Assembly (NCBI GenBank): GCA_002432795.1 | Contig: DJGU01000066.1 | Coordinates: forward strand, 1-11,097 | Source of the DNA: Anaerolineaceae bacterium UBA5838 | GTDB lineage: Bacteria > Chloroflexota > Anaerolineae > Anaerolineales > Anaerolineaceae | Direction: 5' to 3' | DNA length: 11,097 nt | In this document: positions 1 to 6,511 of the stretch, one piece after another | Layout of the letters: every line of letters begins with the position of its first letter | Position numbering within the stretch: the first letter of the stretch is position 1 | Program-made: the position numbers and the translations under genes | Notes under the pieces: generated by a model | The model's database searches: none | What the model was told of the DNA's origin: nothing | What the model saw: the letters and a program-made list of their open reading frames with translations, nothing else

Positions 1-168
1 CGAATTAAGATGCAATTGCCCTGACCACTTCCCACTAATTTCTTGTGATATTTTCTGCGGTTGGCTTGCACTGTTTTTTAGACCGACTACTGGCGAACGC
101 TGGGTTAATGTAAAGTCCTGACATTTTTTTACGGTTGCATGAAGTCTTCATCATTTGGGAGAATGAAT
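1..168. other. Intergenic left edge, no supported gene
   Basis: This AT-rich stretch has no reading frame with a convincing start and ribosome binding site on either strand. One plus-strand frame is open from the left edge to a TGA at 119-121, about 39 codons. It could be the tail of a gene starting outside, but its cysteine- and tryptophan-rich translation resembles no family I know. A short imperfect palindrome (ATGAAG-T-CTTCAT, 139-151) lies just beyond the terminator of the AIM24 gene. I see no clear promoter. Confidence 0.5.
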
Positions 169-199
169 AAAAAAAACCGGGTCGATTTATTCAACCCGG
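169..199 (-). terminator. Intrinsic terminator of the AIM24-family gene
   Basis: On the minus strand a 6-bp GC-rich stem (CCGGGT at 194-199 pairing with ACCCGG at 177-182) with an 11-nt loop is followed directly by eight T residues (169-176 read in reverse). It lies 36 nt after the stop of the AIM24-family gene. This is the textbook layout of a Rho-independent terminator and the clearest one in the window. On the plus strand the U-tract would be on the wrong side, so it is one-directional. Confidence 0.85.
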
Positions 200-235
200 A
201 TTGCAGAGAAAATCGAAAATGCTGTAAAACTGAGC

Positions 236-916
236 CTAACCCTTATTGTGGGGGATGTAGGGCAGAATCTTGGCTGCAAAGTTGGCAGCGTTTACTGACT
301 GCAGCCAGACCTTACCGGGACCCTGAACGGAACTGAGGAATAGACCCTCACCACCAAAGAGAACATTGGTAAATCCTTTGAGAGTTTCGACGTCATAGAA
401 AACCCGGGATTCAAACAGGGCGATATTGCCGGTGTCGACCTTGAGGCGTTCACCAGGAGCGAGATCTTTCTCAACAACGGTTCCATCGAGCTCGAGGAAG
501 ACGATTCCCCGCCCGCTTAGACGCTGCATAACAAAGCCCTCACCCCCAAAAATGCCAGCTTTGAGCTTTGTAACGTAAGTAGAGAGTTCAACTCCCGGGG
601 TCGCGCATAGAAAGGCGGATTTTTGGGCAATGTATTCCATGCTGCCGTCCAACTCCAGCGCAATGATGGCTCCGGGGAATGAGGATGCGAGGGTCATCTC
701 TGCGCCGCCGGCGAGGGCGGTGTAGGTGGCCATGAAGAGGGACTCGCCGGACAGCATACGTCCGAGACCTTTCATCAGACCACCGCGCACGTTGGTTTCC
801 ATCCTGAAATTATCGGTCATCCAGGTCATGCCACCTGACTGAGTGTAGATGGCTTCGTTGGCTTCGAACTGCAAGCTGACTGCGGGTAATTTGTCACCAA
901 AAATCTTGTATTTCAT
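236..916 (-). CDS. AIM24 / TIGR00266 family protein
   Basis: The 226-residue protein fits the AIM24 (DUF124, TIGR00266) family, a beta-rich fold of unknown biochemical role found in many bacteria and, as AIM24, in yeast mitochondria. What can be seen: an N-terminal part with the family-like YTQSGGMTWM stretch (about 24-33), and two glycine-rich repeats, FGGEGFVMQRLSGRG (123-137) and LFGGEGLFLSSVQGPG (187-202), which suggest an internally duplicated beta structure. There is no signal peptide or clear membrane helix, so it is probably cytosolic or loosely membrane-associated. The start is supported by AAAGGA five to six bases upstream of the ATG. It lies downstream of rpiB on the same strand, 101 nt away with a hairpin between, so it may be transcribed separately. 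It ends at a strong terminator. Family assignment is firm; function is not known. Confidence 0.85.
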   Translation of the reverse strand: MKYKIFGDKLPAVSLQFEANEAIYTQSGGMTWMTDNFRMETNVRGGLMKGLGRMLSGESLFMATYTALAGGAEMTLASSFPGAIIALELDGSMEYIAQKSAFLCATPGVELSTYVTKLKAGIFGGEGFVMQRLSGRGIVFLELDGTVVEKDLAPGERLKVDTGNIALFESRVFYDVETLKGFTNVLFGGEGLFLSSVQGPGKVWLQSVNAANFAAKILPYIPHNKG

Positions 917-972
917 AATAATCCTTTCACGATTACAGAAATGGTCATATGTTAATAAAATTCAGGAAAGAA

Positions 973-997
973 TGAGCTTGCAGGATCTACAAGCTCA
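973..997 (-). terminator. Hairpin between rpiB and the AIM24 gene, possible terminator
   Basis: An 8-bp perfect stem (TGAGCTTG at 973-980 with CAAGCTCA at 990-997) encloses a 9-nt loop, 20 nt past the rpiB stop. On the minus strand it is followed by a T-rich but interrupted tract (TTCTTTCC, then TTTTATT). It could be a weak or leaky terminator of rpiB, or a processing or attenuation structure ahead of the AIM24 gene. The tail is too broken to be sure. Confidence 0.5.
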
Positions 998-1017
998 GGA
1001 TATGGTTTACATCTCAG

Positions 1018-1542
1018 CTAATCGTCGATGGCAGGTGAATCCGCAGTTGGCAGCGGATTGGTGTCTTCTTCCTTAACCGGGTGAGGGATGGGCGGAAGGG
1101 CATAACGCTGTTCGATGCGGGTCAGCATGTCCACCCGGCGTGTGTGGCGTCCACCCTCAAAGGATGCATTTAACCAGCCTTCGGTGATCAGGGTTGCCAG
1201 ACCACTTGCCACCACTCTTCCTCCCATGCAGAGCACATTGCTGTTGTTGTGCCGCCTTGAGAGAATAGCAGAATAAGGTTCACTGCAAGCTGCAGCCCGA
1301 ATATTGGGGATCTTATTGGCAGAGATTGACATGCCGATGCCAGTACCGCAGATCAGGATGCCGCGGTCAAACTCAGAGGAAAGGATTGCTTTGCAGACGA
1401 TCTCAGCAATGCGGGGATAGTCGCAGCTTTCCAGTGTGTGGGTGCCAAAATCTTCATAAGGGATCATGCGGCTATCAAGATAAGCCTTGATGGCTTCCTT
1501 TAGTGCCAATCCTGCATGATCAGAACCGATTGCGATTTTCAT
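1018..1542 (-). CDS. rpiB: Ribose-5-phosphate isomerase B
   Basis: RpiB/LacA/LacB-family enzyme converting ribose 5-phosphate to ribulose 5-phosphate in the non-oxidative pentose phosphate pathway, in the cytosol. Visible signatures are SDHAG (7-11) at the phosphate-binding N terminus, DYPRIA (41-46), the active-site loop ICGTGIGMSISANK (64-77) with the presumed general base Cys65, SEPYSA (87-92), RRHNNSNVL (96-104) with His98 as the likely ring-opening residue, and EGGRHTRRV (129-137) for phosphate contacts. The Cys65 form is like E. coli RpiB rather than the actinobacterial Glu-base form. The frame is open further upstream, but the start is set at 1542 because MKIAIGSDHAG is the family N terminus and GAGGT lies just before it. 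At 174 residues it is about 25 longer than E. coli RpiB because of a Pro/Glu/Asp-rich tail from about 149. Its product class feeds PRPP synthesis, whose enzyme is also in the window. Confidence 0.95.
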   Translation of the reverse strand: MKIAIGSDHAGLALKEAIKAYLDSRMIPYEDFGTHTLESCDYPRIAEIVCKAILSSEFDRGILICGTGIGMSISANKIPNIRAAACSEPYSAILSRRHNNSNVLCMGGRVVASGLATLITEGWLNASFEGGRHTRRVDMLTRIEQRYALPPIPHPVKEEDTNPLPTADSPAIDD

Positions 1543-1570
1543 AGTTACCTCACTAAGTTGAATTGCTATC

Positions 1571-1576
1571 ATTATA
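1571..1576 (-). promoter_or_regulatory. Probable -10 box for rpiB
   Basis: The minus strand reads a perfect TATAAT here, preceded by CGG. The predicted start is about 1564, which leaves a leader of roughly 20 nt before the rpiB ATG. At 16-19 nt upstream I see no good -35 hexamer (sequences such as CAAAGA or TGCAAA), so the call rests on the -10 box and its position. Confidence 0.5.
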
Positions 1577-1644
1577 CCGAACTCCAGATGTTTTCTTTGC
1601 AGAGACGTGAGTTTGCACAGCTTTTCAGTTGTAGATTGTTTGGC

Positions 1645-1673
1645 TTGACAGCGCAGTTGTTTGCTGTTCAAAT
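1645..1673 (+). promoter_or_regulatory. Promoter of the tetR-SDR unit
   Basis: A perfect -35 hexamer TTGACA (1645-1650) is followed, after a 17-nt spacer, by TCAAAT (1668-1673), which matches four of six bases of the -10 consensus. Transcription would start near 1680, inside the palindromic operator, and run about 35 nt to the regulator's ATG at 1715. Confidence 0.65.
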
Positions 1674-1696
1674 TAAACCGACCGGTCGGTATATTT
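1671..1696 (+). promoter_or_regulatory. Palindromic operator, probably for the TetR-family regulator
   Basis: The core ACCGACCGGTCGGT (1677-1690) is a perfect 14-bp inverted repeat. Partial symmetry extends outward (AT-rich flanks pair at 1671-1672 with 1695-1696 and at 1674-1675 with 1692-1693). It overlaps the end of the -10 box and the predicted transcription start of the regulator gene. TetR-family proteins bind such palindromes as dimers and commonly repress their own gene. That this regulator binds it is inference from position and symmetry. The site lies about 135 bp from the divergent rpiB start, so control of rpiB is less likely. Confidence 0.75.
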
Positions 1697-1714
1697 TTTT
1701 CTAAAGGGAGCCTA

Positions 1715-2311
1715 ATGCAAAACAAGCTTTCATCCCGCGACAAACTCCTGGAGTCTGCAGCAACACTTTTCCTGGAAAAGGGCTATGACGCAATATCCGT
1801 AAACGATATCTGCAAGCATGCAGGAGTGAGCAAGGGATCTTTCTACCACTACTTTGAAACCAAGCAGGTGCTCTTTATGACTCTGATGGAAAACTGGTCC
1901 AACACGGTAATGCAATCCATCCTGAGTCAACCCCTTTCCGCGAATAGCGACCTCAAGGAAGTGTTGGTTGAGATGCCGTATCACTTCGACTCTGTTTTTT
2001 CAGCCGTCCCAAAGGGTTTTCCGATATTGGTTGATTTCTGGCGGCAGGCGATGGGTGACCCGGAGATTTGGAAGCTTGCAGTCGAGCCCTACCGATACTT
2101 TACAGGTTTCTTTATGAGAATCATCGAGATTGGTCAGCTAAACGGTTCGATTCGCAAGGATGTCGGCAGTGAAGTCCTGGCGCGATTGCTTGTTGCGGTT
2201 GCCATGGGGTATCTGCTCGAGTCGGCTTACGATCAGGACAAAGCCGACTGGTCTGCTATCACTTCAGAAGGACTAAAACTGCTTCTTGAAGGCATTGGAG
2301 GGTCAAAATGA
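1715..2311 (+). CDS. TetR/AcrR-family transcriptional regulator
   Basis: A 198-residue one-component repressor. The N-terminal helix-turn-helix is canonical: RDKLLESAATLFLEKGYDA (8-26), then ISVNDICKHAGVSKGSFYHYF (27-47) with the recognition helix VSKGSFYHYF, then the conserved KQVLF. The remaining residues form the variable helical ligand-binding and dimer domain, with aromatic-rich stretches such as FPILVDFW and EPYRYFTGFFM that suggest a hydrophobic ligand. The start is chosen at 1715 because AAAGGGAG precedes it at good spacing and HTH proteins of this family begin about ten residues before the first helix. The frame is open upstream but that part runs through the promoter. The stop overlaps the next gene's start (ATGA), so the regulator and the SDR enzyme are co-translated. 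The regulator probably represses both genes through the palindrome upstream. The ligand is unknown; it may be a substrate or product of the SDR. Confidence 0.93.
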   Translation: MQNKLSSRDKLLESAATLFLEKGYDAISVNDICKHAGVSKGSFYHYFETKQVLFMTLMENWSNTVMQSILSQPLSANSDLKEVLVEMPYHFDSVFSAVPKGFPILVDFWRQAMGDPEIWKLAVEPYRYFTGFFMRIIEIGQLNGSIRKDVGSEVLARLLVAVAMGYLLESAYDQDKADWSAITSEGLKLLLEGIGGSK

Positions 2312-3318
2312 TTTTGGTTACTGGTGGGGCAGGGCATCTCGGGAACGTTTTAGTTCGTGCTCTGCTTGAAAAAGGCGAAAAAGTACGCGTGCTTGTGCTG
2401 CCTGGTGAGGATGTTTCTTCACTGGAAGGCCTTGATTTTGAAACGGTCGAGGGAAATATTCTTGATCCCGTGCAACTGCGCAAGGCAATGCAGGGAGTGG
2501 ACCTTGTTTATCACATGGCAGCTCTCGTGGCGATTACATCCGACAAATATGAACTGATGTACAAGGTCAACGTGGAAGGGACGCGCAATGTGATCGAAGC
2601 CTGCCGCGAAATGGGTGTTCGCCGCCTGGTTTATACCAGCTCCATCCATGCTCTGGGTCGTGCGGAAGGCGTCACAACGATTGACGAGACAATTGCGTTT
2701 GACCAGGTCAACCCCTCGGGTGCCTACGACCGGACCAAAGCAATTGCTTCTGCGCTTGTGCAGGAAGCCGCAAAAAGTGGATTGGACGCTGTTATCGTTT
2801 TACCGACAGGGGTGATTGGTCCCAGTGATTTTCGCCGCTCCGAGATGGGTGAGATGCTGTTGGCATGGATGCAGAAGAAACCTTCAATTTCGACGGACGG
2901 TGCTTACGATTTTGTGGATGTGCGGGACGTGGCAGAAGGGCATATCCTGGCAGCTTCGTTAGGTCGAAGTGGGGAAGCCTACCTGCTTTCGGGCAGCCAG
3001 GTGACGGTGAGCGAATATCGCAAAATGGTTCAGGAGGCGGCTGGCATCCGCTCTCATGAAATTAGACTGCCGGGATGGTTTGTGAAGCGTATTGCTCCAC
3101 TGGCTGAGTTCTATTACAAGATTTCCCGCACGCGTCCCCGAATCACAAAATATGCTATTGAGACGCTTCAAAGCAATTCGCGCGTCACATGTATTAAGGC
3201 AGAGACAGAATTGGGCTACCGCCGCCGTCCGCTCCGTGAGACGGTAGCTGATACGGTTCAATGGTGGCGTGAGAATCGCAAGCGCATCAAGCCTTCTCTG
3301 CGCAAGAGTTCGCTTTGA
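2308..3318 (+). CDS. NAD(P)-dependent epimerase/reductase (extended SDR, dihydroflavonol-reductase-like)
   Basis: A 336-residue extended short-chain dehydrogenase/reductase. The Rossmann dinucleotide motif is at the extreme N terminus (TGGAGHLG, 5-12). Asp65 and HMAA (69-72) follow the usual pattern, and the catalytic set is YTSS (109-112) with Tyr140 and Lys144 in AYDRTK. VLPTGVIGPSD (164-174) is the substrate-side loop typical of this class, and FVDVRDVAEGHILA (202-215) is a conserved late motif. The closest relatives I recognise are DFR/3beta-HSD-like epimerases of anaerobic bacteria; the substrate cannot be read from sequence. The C terminus is basic (RKRIKPSLRKS), with no membrane helix. 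GGAGGG five bases before the ATG and the 4-nt overlap with the TetR gene indicate tight co-expression. It may carry out sugar-nucleotide epimerisation or carbonyl/steroid-like reduction. Control by TetR favours an inducible reductase over housekeeping sugar metabolism. Confidence 0.88.
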   Translation: MILVTGGAGHLGNVLVRALLEKGEKVRVLVLPGEDVSSLEGLDFETVEGNILDPVQLRKAMQGVDLVYHMAALVAITSDKYELMYKVNVEGTRNVIEACREMGVRRLVYTSSIHALGRAEGVTTIDETIAFDQVNPSGAYDRTKAIASALVQEAAKSGLDAVIVLPTGVIGPSDFRRSEMGEMLLAWMQKKPSISTDGAYDFVDVRDVAEGHILAASLGRSGEAYLLSGSQVTVSEYRKMVQEAAGIRSHEIRLPGWFVKRIAPLAEFYYKISRTRPRITKYAIETLQSNSRVTCIKAETELGYRRRPLRETVADTVQWWRENRKRIKPSLRKSSL

Positions 3319-3337
3319 TCTTATGGATTGCTAGATC

Positions 3338-4111
3338 TCAGGCTTTGTGAGCGATGAGCACCAGGTCACCGCTGGAGTCAGCCGCGTATGGCTCGGCTGC
3401 AAGGTTGCCGTAGAGTCTGATATCCTGAAATCCAAGCGCACCAAGTTCTGCTTTCAAATTCTCCGAATAGATTGGCAGGAGGTGGGTAGAGGTGAGTTGG
3501 GTTTGCCAGGTGGCGTTTTCTTTTCGATGAAGAGAGAGGATGTTGAACTGGATCCGCCCGTCGGTTTCAAAATCGTAAAATCGCAGGAAAAGCCACTCTG
3601 TTGCACCGTCCTTGACGGATTGCGGTTCCATCCAGCGCTTTTTTTCTCCCATTACCAGGTCAAAATTGCGCATCTGCAGCACTAGCATACCGCCTGACCG
3701 GAGGAGCTGATTGAAGTCCCGCAGAGCCTTTTGCAGGTCCTCGTTGGAGTCAACATGGGGCAAGGAATTACCCAGGCATAGTACCGCGTCGAACTGACCA
3801 GGCTGCCCAAAACTGGCGCTGATATTCCCGAATCCTGCCGTTTGGAAGGTCACTTTTTCGCCTGCTGCTTTGGCGTTCGCATCCGCCAGGCTGACCATTT
3901 CCGGAAAAAGATCCGAACCGGAAACTTGAAACCCAAGATTTGCCAGGGCAATCGCGTGGTGCCCGGTGCCGCAAGCGGTGTCCATCACCCGAATTTGTGA
4001 GGGATCTTCGCCGAGTGTACGCAATTGCTGCTCCAAAAAGGGGAGTTCGTAAGCGAGGCGGTTTTCCCAGTTGACGAAATAGTCATAGATCGAAGCGAGT
4101 TTGTCGTACAT
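3338..4111 (-). CDS. Class I SAM-dependent methyltransferase
   Basis: A 257-residue cytosolic methyltransferase with a Rossmann-like SAM fold. Motif I is MDTACGTGHHAIALA (43-57). An acidic residue ends strand 2 (Asp67 in VSGSDLFPEM), and FDAVLCLGNSLPHV carries the later motif. LRSGGMLVLQMRNFD is the usual post-II segment. The N terminus (MYDKLASIYDYF) is typical of small-molecule methyltransferases. No RNA- or DNA-binding domain is visible and the substrate is unknown. It is the last gene of the seven-gene minus-strand block: its ATG follows the mutM stop by one base (TAG-T-ATG), so translation is probably coupled. It converges on the SDR gene with 19 nt between stop codons. I see no good terminator there; a 5-bp GATCT/AGATC repeat is too weak. 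Confidence 0.87.
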   Translation of the reverse strand: MYDKLASIYDYFVNWENRLAYELPFLEQQLRTLGEDPSQIRVMDTACGTGHHAIALANLGFQVSGSDLFPEMVSLADANAKAAGEKVTFQTAGFGNISASFGQPGQFDAVLCLGNSLPHVDSNEDLQKALRDFNQLLRSGGMLVLQMRNFDLVMGEKKRWMEPQSVKDGATEWLFLRFYDFETDGRIQFNILSLHRKENATWQTQLTSTHLLPIYSENLKAELGALGFQDIRLYGNLAAEPYAADSSGDLVLIAHKA

Positions 4112-4112
4112 A

Positions 4113-4940
4113 CTAATTTCCTTTCAGGGGTTGGCAGTGCGGGCAAAAATGGGTGCCTCTTTGCCCAACAATGGTCTTGTTGACCGGCTGACCACAGCGA
4201 GGGCAAGGGTTTCCGGTTTGTTGATAGACCTGAAAATGGTTCTGAAAATCACCACCGCGGTAGACCCAGTCGATACTGGCCCCGTTGGTTTCAATTCCGA
4301 GCGCGAGAGTGAACCTGATGGCTTCCAAGAGCGTGGTGGCATCCTGAAGGTTAAGAGTTTCACTTGACCTAAGAGGGTGGACACCGGCTCTGAATAGCGC
4401 TTCATCGGTGTAGATATTTCCCATTCCAGCCAAAAAGTGTTGATCGAGTAATAGGGGCTTGATTGCCCGCTTCCTCTCGTGAAGCATTTCATAGAACCTC
4501 TCCGGGGTCAGTGCCGGATCGTTCGGTTCCGGACCCAAAGCGGCAAATAGACTATTCGTATCATTCACAAGCCAAACTCTGCCGAATTTGCGAGTGTCAT
4601 TAAACCCGAGACGCCAACCGGATTGGAAATCCAGCACCATTCGGTCGTGTTTTGCGGGAGGGAATTCGCACGGTTCCACTCTGAGGTCGCCGCTCATGCG
4701 CAGGTGGAATACCAATATTGATTCGGAGAGGGTCAAGGTCAGAAATTTGGCTCTTCGTCCAATTTCAACCACCTTTTGTCCGGGCAGAAGTCCCTGGAAG
4801 GTATCCGCATCCGGTTCCGCCAGTGTGCGCGACCAAAACAGACGGACGTTTTGGATGGTTTGTCCAATCAAAGAAGGGGCACTATCGGTACCCCTTCTCA
4901 AGTTTCTTGCGATGGTTTCGACTTCCGGAAGTTCAGGCAC
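4113..4940 (-). CDS. mutM: Formamidopyrimidine-DNA glycosylase (Fpg/MutM)
   Basis: Bifunctional DNA glycosylase/AP lyase that removes 8-oxoguanine and formamidopyrimidines. All hallmarks are present in 275 residues. The N terminus is PELPEVETI, with the catalytic Pro (Schiff base) and Glu directly after the initiator. The GRRAKFL loop carries the catalytic Lys65. FHLRMSG (78-84) and NDTRKFGR (114-121) supply the Met and Arg/Phe that fill the gap left by the flipped base. GMGNIYTDEALF (172-183) is the H2TH region. The C-terminal zinc finger uses Cys246, Cys249, Cys266 and Cys269, with Arg261 in QRGTHF. The start codon is GTG (4938-4940), fixed by the invariant PE N terminus. There is no strong ribosome binding site, and prs ends only 5 nt upstream, so expression probably depends on coupling to prs. 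Length and motifs are normal for an active enzyme. Confidence 0.97.
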   Translation of the reverse strand: MPELPEVETIARNLRRGTDSAPSLIGQTIQNVRLFWSRTLAEPDADTFQGLLPGQKVVEIGRRAKFLTLTLSESILVFHLRMSGDLRVEPCEFPPAKHDRMVLDFQSGWRLGFNDTRKFGRVWLVNDTNSLFAALGPEPNDPALTPERFYEMLHERKRAIKPLLLDQHFLAGMGNIYTDEALFRAGVHPLRSSETLNLQDATTLLEAIRFTLALGIETNGASIDWVYRGGDFQNHFQVYQQTGNPCPRCGQPVNKTIVGQRGTHFCPHCQPLKGN

Positions 4941-4945
4941 TTCGC

Positions 4946-5935
4946 TTACTCATTAAACATAGCCCCAACACTCGTGCCTTCATTAGCCCGTTTGATGACC
5001 TCTGCCAATAAGGGACCAATGCTGAGAATGGTTAATCGGCCGCCAAAAAGCGCCTGCTGCTCTGGGGACATGGGGATTGTATTGGTGGTGATGAACTGTT
5101 TCACCGGCAGGGCAGCCAGTCGTTCCGTTGCGTTTGCTGAGAGAACAGGATGGATAAACACTACGTAAACATCCCTGGCGCCGTTCAGTTTTGCCACCTG
5201 CACCGCCTCCACAATTGAGCCGCCGGTGTCGATTTCATCATCAATCAGCAAAACATCTCGTCCATGCACGTCTCCGATCAGGTTCAAAGCCTGGGCGTGA
5301 TCCTTGTTGTCAATCCGGCGTTTTTCAATAAATGCCAGCGGGATATTGAGGGCCTGCGCATAGCGTCTGCCTTGCTTGGCAAAGCCTAAGTCGGCTGTCA
5401 GCAAAACGGGATTTGTGAGGTTTGGAACTTTGCCCAACAAATAAGGTTTCAGGATGTGGTAAGCAGAAAGGACATCCCCAGGGATGTCAAAGAAGCCTTG
5501 AATTTGCCCGGCGTGAAGGTCCATGGTGATATAGCGATCCGCACCAGCGGTTTCCATCATCTGTGCCACCAGTTTGGCGGTAATTGGAACACGAGGTTGG
5601 TCTTTACGATCTGAACGCCCATAGCACATATATGGGAATACCAAGGTGATGCGTCCGGCTGAGTCCAGTTTGAGGGTTTGCGCCATGATCAGTAATTCCA
5701 TCAGGTTGCGGTGAACCGGCATGGAGGTCGTCTGGATAATATAGCAGTCCTGCCCACGAACGGAGGCGTGCAGTTTGACAAAAAGGTTCTCGTTGGTGAA
5801 TTCAATCATATCACGTCCGCAAAGCTGCAGCCCGAGGTTGTCAGCAACCTCCTGAGCCAGATCAAGGGACGCTGTTCCAGCAAAAAGGCGGATATTACCA
5901 TAGAGCAAACTGTGCAGGGTCTTACCAGGGGTCAT
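4946..5935 (-). CDS. prs: Ribose-phosphate pyrophosphokinase (PRPP synthetase)
   Basis: Makes phosphoribosyl pyrophosphate from ribose 5-phosphate and ATP for nucleotide, His and Trp synthesis. It shows the two phosphoribosyltransferase-like halves. NENLFVKL (48-55) and SMPVHRNLMELL (71-82) are in the N-terminal half. The ATP-site loop is RSDRK (107-111), where the family usually has RQDRK. MDLHAGQIQGFFDIP (138-152) carries the catalytic-site His141. The flexible loop is EKRR (204-207) with Lys205. The PRPP-binding loop DDEIDTGGS (232-240) replaces the usual DD-M-IDTAGT or a near variant. Length (329) fits the roughly 315-residue class I family, with a slightly longer N terminus. The ATG is preceded by AAGGAA about 10 nt upstream; the gap to the GNAT stop is 16 nt. 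Essential residues are kept, so activity is expected, but several signature positions differ. RpiB, which works on the same substrate pool, lies nearby in another unit. Confidence 0.93.
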   Translation of the reverse strand: MTPGKTLHSLLYGNIRLFAGTASLDLAQEVADNLGLQLCGRDMIEFTNENLFVKLHASVRGQDCYIIQTTSMPVHRNLMELLIMAQTLKLDSAGRITLVFPYMCYGRSDRKDQPRVPITAKLVAQMMETAGADRYITMDLHAGQIQGFFDIPGDVLSAYHILKPYLLGKVPNLTNPVLLTADLGFAKQGRRYAQALNIPLAFIEKRRIDNKDHAQALNLIGDVHGRDVLLIDDEIDTGGSIVEAVQVAKLNGARDVYVVFIHPVLSANATERLAALPVKQFITTNTIPMSPEQQALFGGRLTILSIGPLLAEVIKRANEGTSVGAMFNE

Positions 5936-5951
5936 CTGTTTTACGTTCCTT

Positions 5952-6503
5952 TCAGGTCTTGTTCCAATCCGATTTTAATATGCTCATTATGTGAACATCA
6001 ATGTAGCGTCCATGCTTGTACTCAGCCTGGCGGAGAGTACCTTCATTCACAAACCCAGCTTTCTCGTAAGCCTTTCTGGCTCTCGGGTTGGTATCGTAAA
6101 CCCTCAGCCATATGCGGTTCAGGTTGAGTTCTTCGAAACCATAACGGCACATCGTGCGCATGGCCTCAGCGCCGTGGCCTTTGTTCCAATAATCCTTCTC
6201 ACCGATCATGATACCAATTTCGACGGAACGCGCTTTTTGATCGATGGGGAAGAAAGATGTGTTCCCGACCACCACCCATTCGTCATCGCTGCCCACAGGG
6301 TGTACTTCAATCACCAACGCATGCTCATCGATTGGGCGTGCTTTCATAGCGTCGAACCAGCCTTCTTCTTCCACTGTTCCCATGGGGGCGTAGACTTCGA
6401 GGTTCTCAACGACTTCCGGATCGTTAATCCAGCGCAGAAATTGTGGAATATCCGTTCGTTCGGCAGAGCGAAGGCGGAGGTTGTAGCCGTAAAGGTAAGG
6501 CAT
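5952..6503 (-). CDS. GNAT-family N-acetyltransferase (RimJ/RimL-like)
   Basis: A 183-residue acetyl-CoA-dependent acetyltransferase. The N-terminal LRLRSAERTDIPQFLRWIND (9-28) is the usual first strand and helix. Motif A is VEIGIMIGEKDYWNKGHGAEAM (94-115), whose NKGHGAE loop binds the CoA pyrophosphate. Motif B is LNRIWLRVYDTNPRARKAYEKAGF (128-151), with the conserved Asn and Tyr. The ending EGTLRQAEYKHGRYIDVHIMSIL fits the RimJ/RimL/SpeG-like branch. The substrate could be a protein N terminus, a polyamine, an amino acid or an antibiotic; sequence alone does not decide. The ribosome binding site AGGAG overlaps the TAG stop of aspS, which ends 8 nt upstream, pointing to translational coupling. 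It sits between aspS and prs in the long minus-strand block. Confidence 0.9.
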   Translation of the reverse strand: MPYLYGYNLRLRSAERTDIPQFLRWINDPEVVENLEVYAPMGTVEEEGWFDAMKARPIDEHALVIEVHPVGSDDEWVVVGNTSFFPIDQKARSVEIGIMIGEKDYWNKGHGAEAMRTMCRYGFEELNLNRIWLRVYDTNPRARKAYEKAGFVNEGTLRQAEYKHGRYIDVHIMSILKSDWNKT

Positions 6504-6511
6504 AAGTACTC

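Noticed and set aside
139..336. Plus-strand frame of 65 codons near the left edge
   Set aside because: It reads through the minus-strand terminator and the 3' end of the AIM24 gene, has no ribosome binding site, and its composition is not protein-like.
1661..1714. Earlier start for the TetR regulator
   Set aside because: It would translate the operator and promoter; the ATG at 1715 has a better ribosome binding site and gives the usual family N terminus.
1543..1743. N-terminal extension of rpiB by 67 codons
   Set aside because: The family N terminus MKIAIGSDHAG and a GAGGT site fix the start at 1542; the extension covers the promoter region and the divergent tetR start.
3317..3337. GATCT/AGATC repeat between the convergent SDR and methyltransferase genes
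   Set aside because: Only 5 bp, AT-rich, with an 11-nt loop and no T-tract on either strand; too weak to call a terminator.
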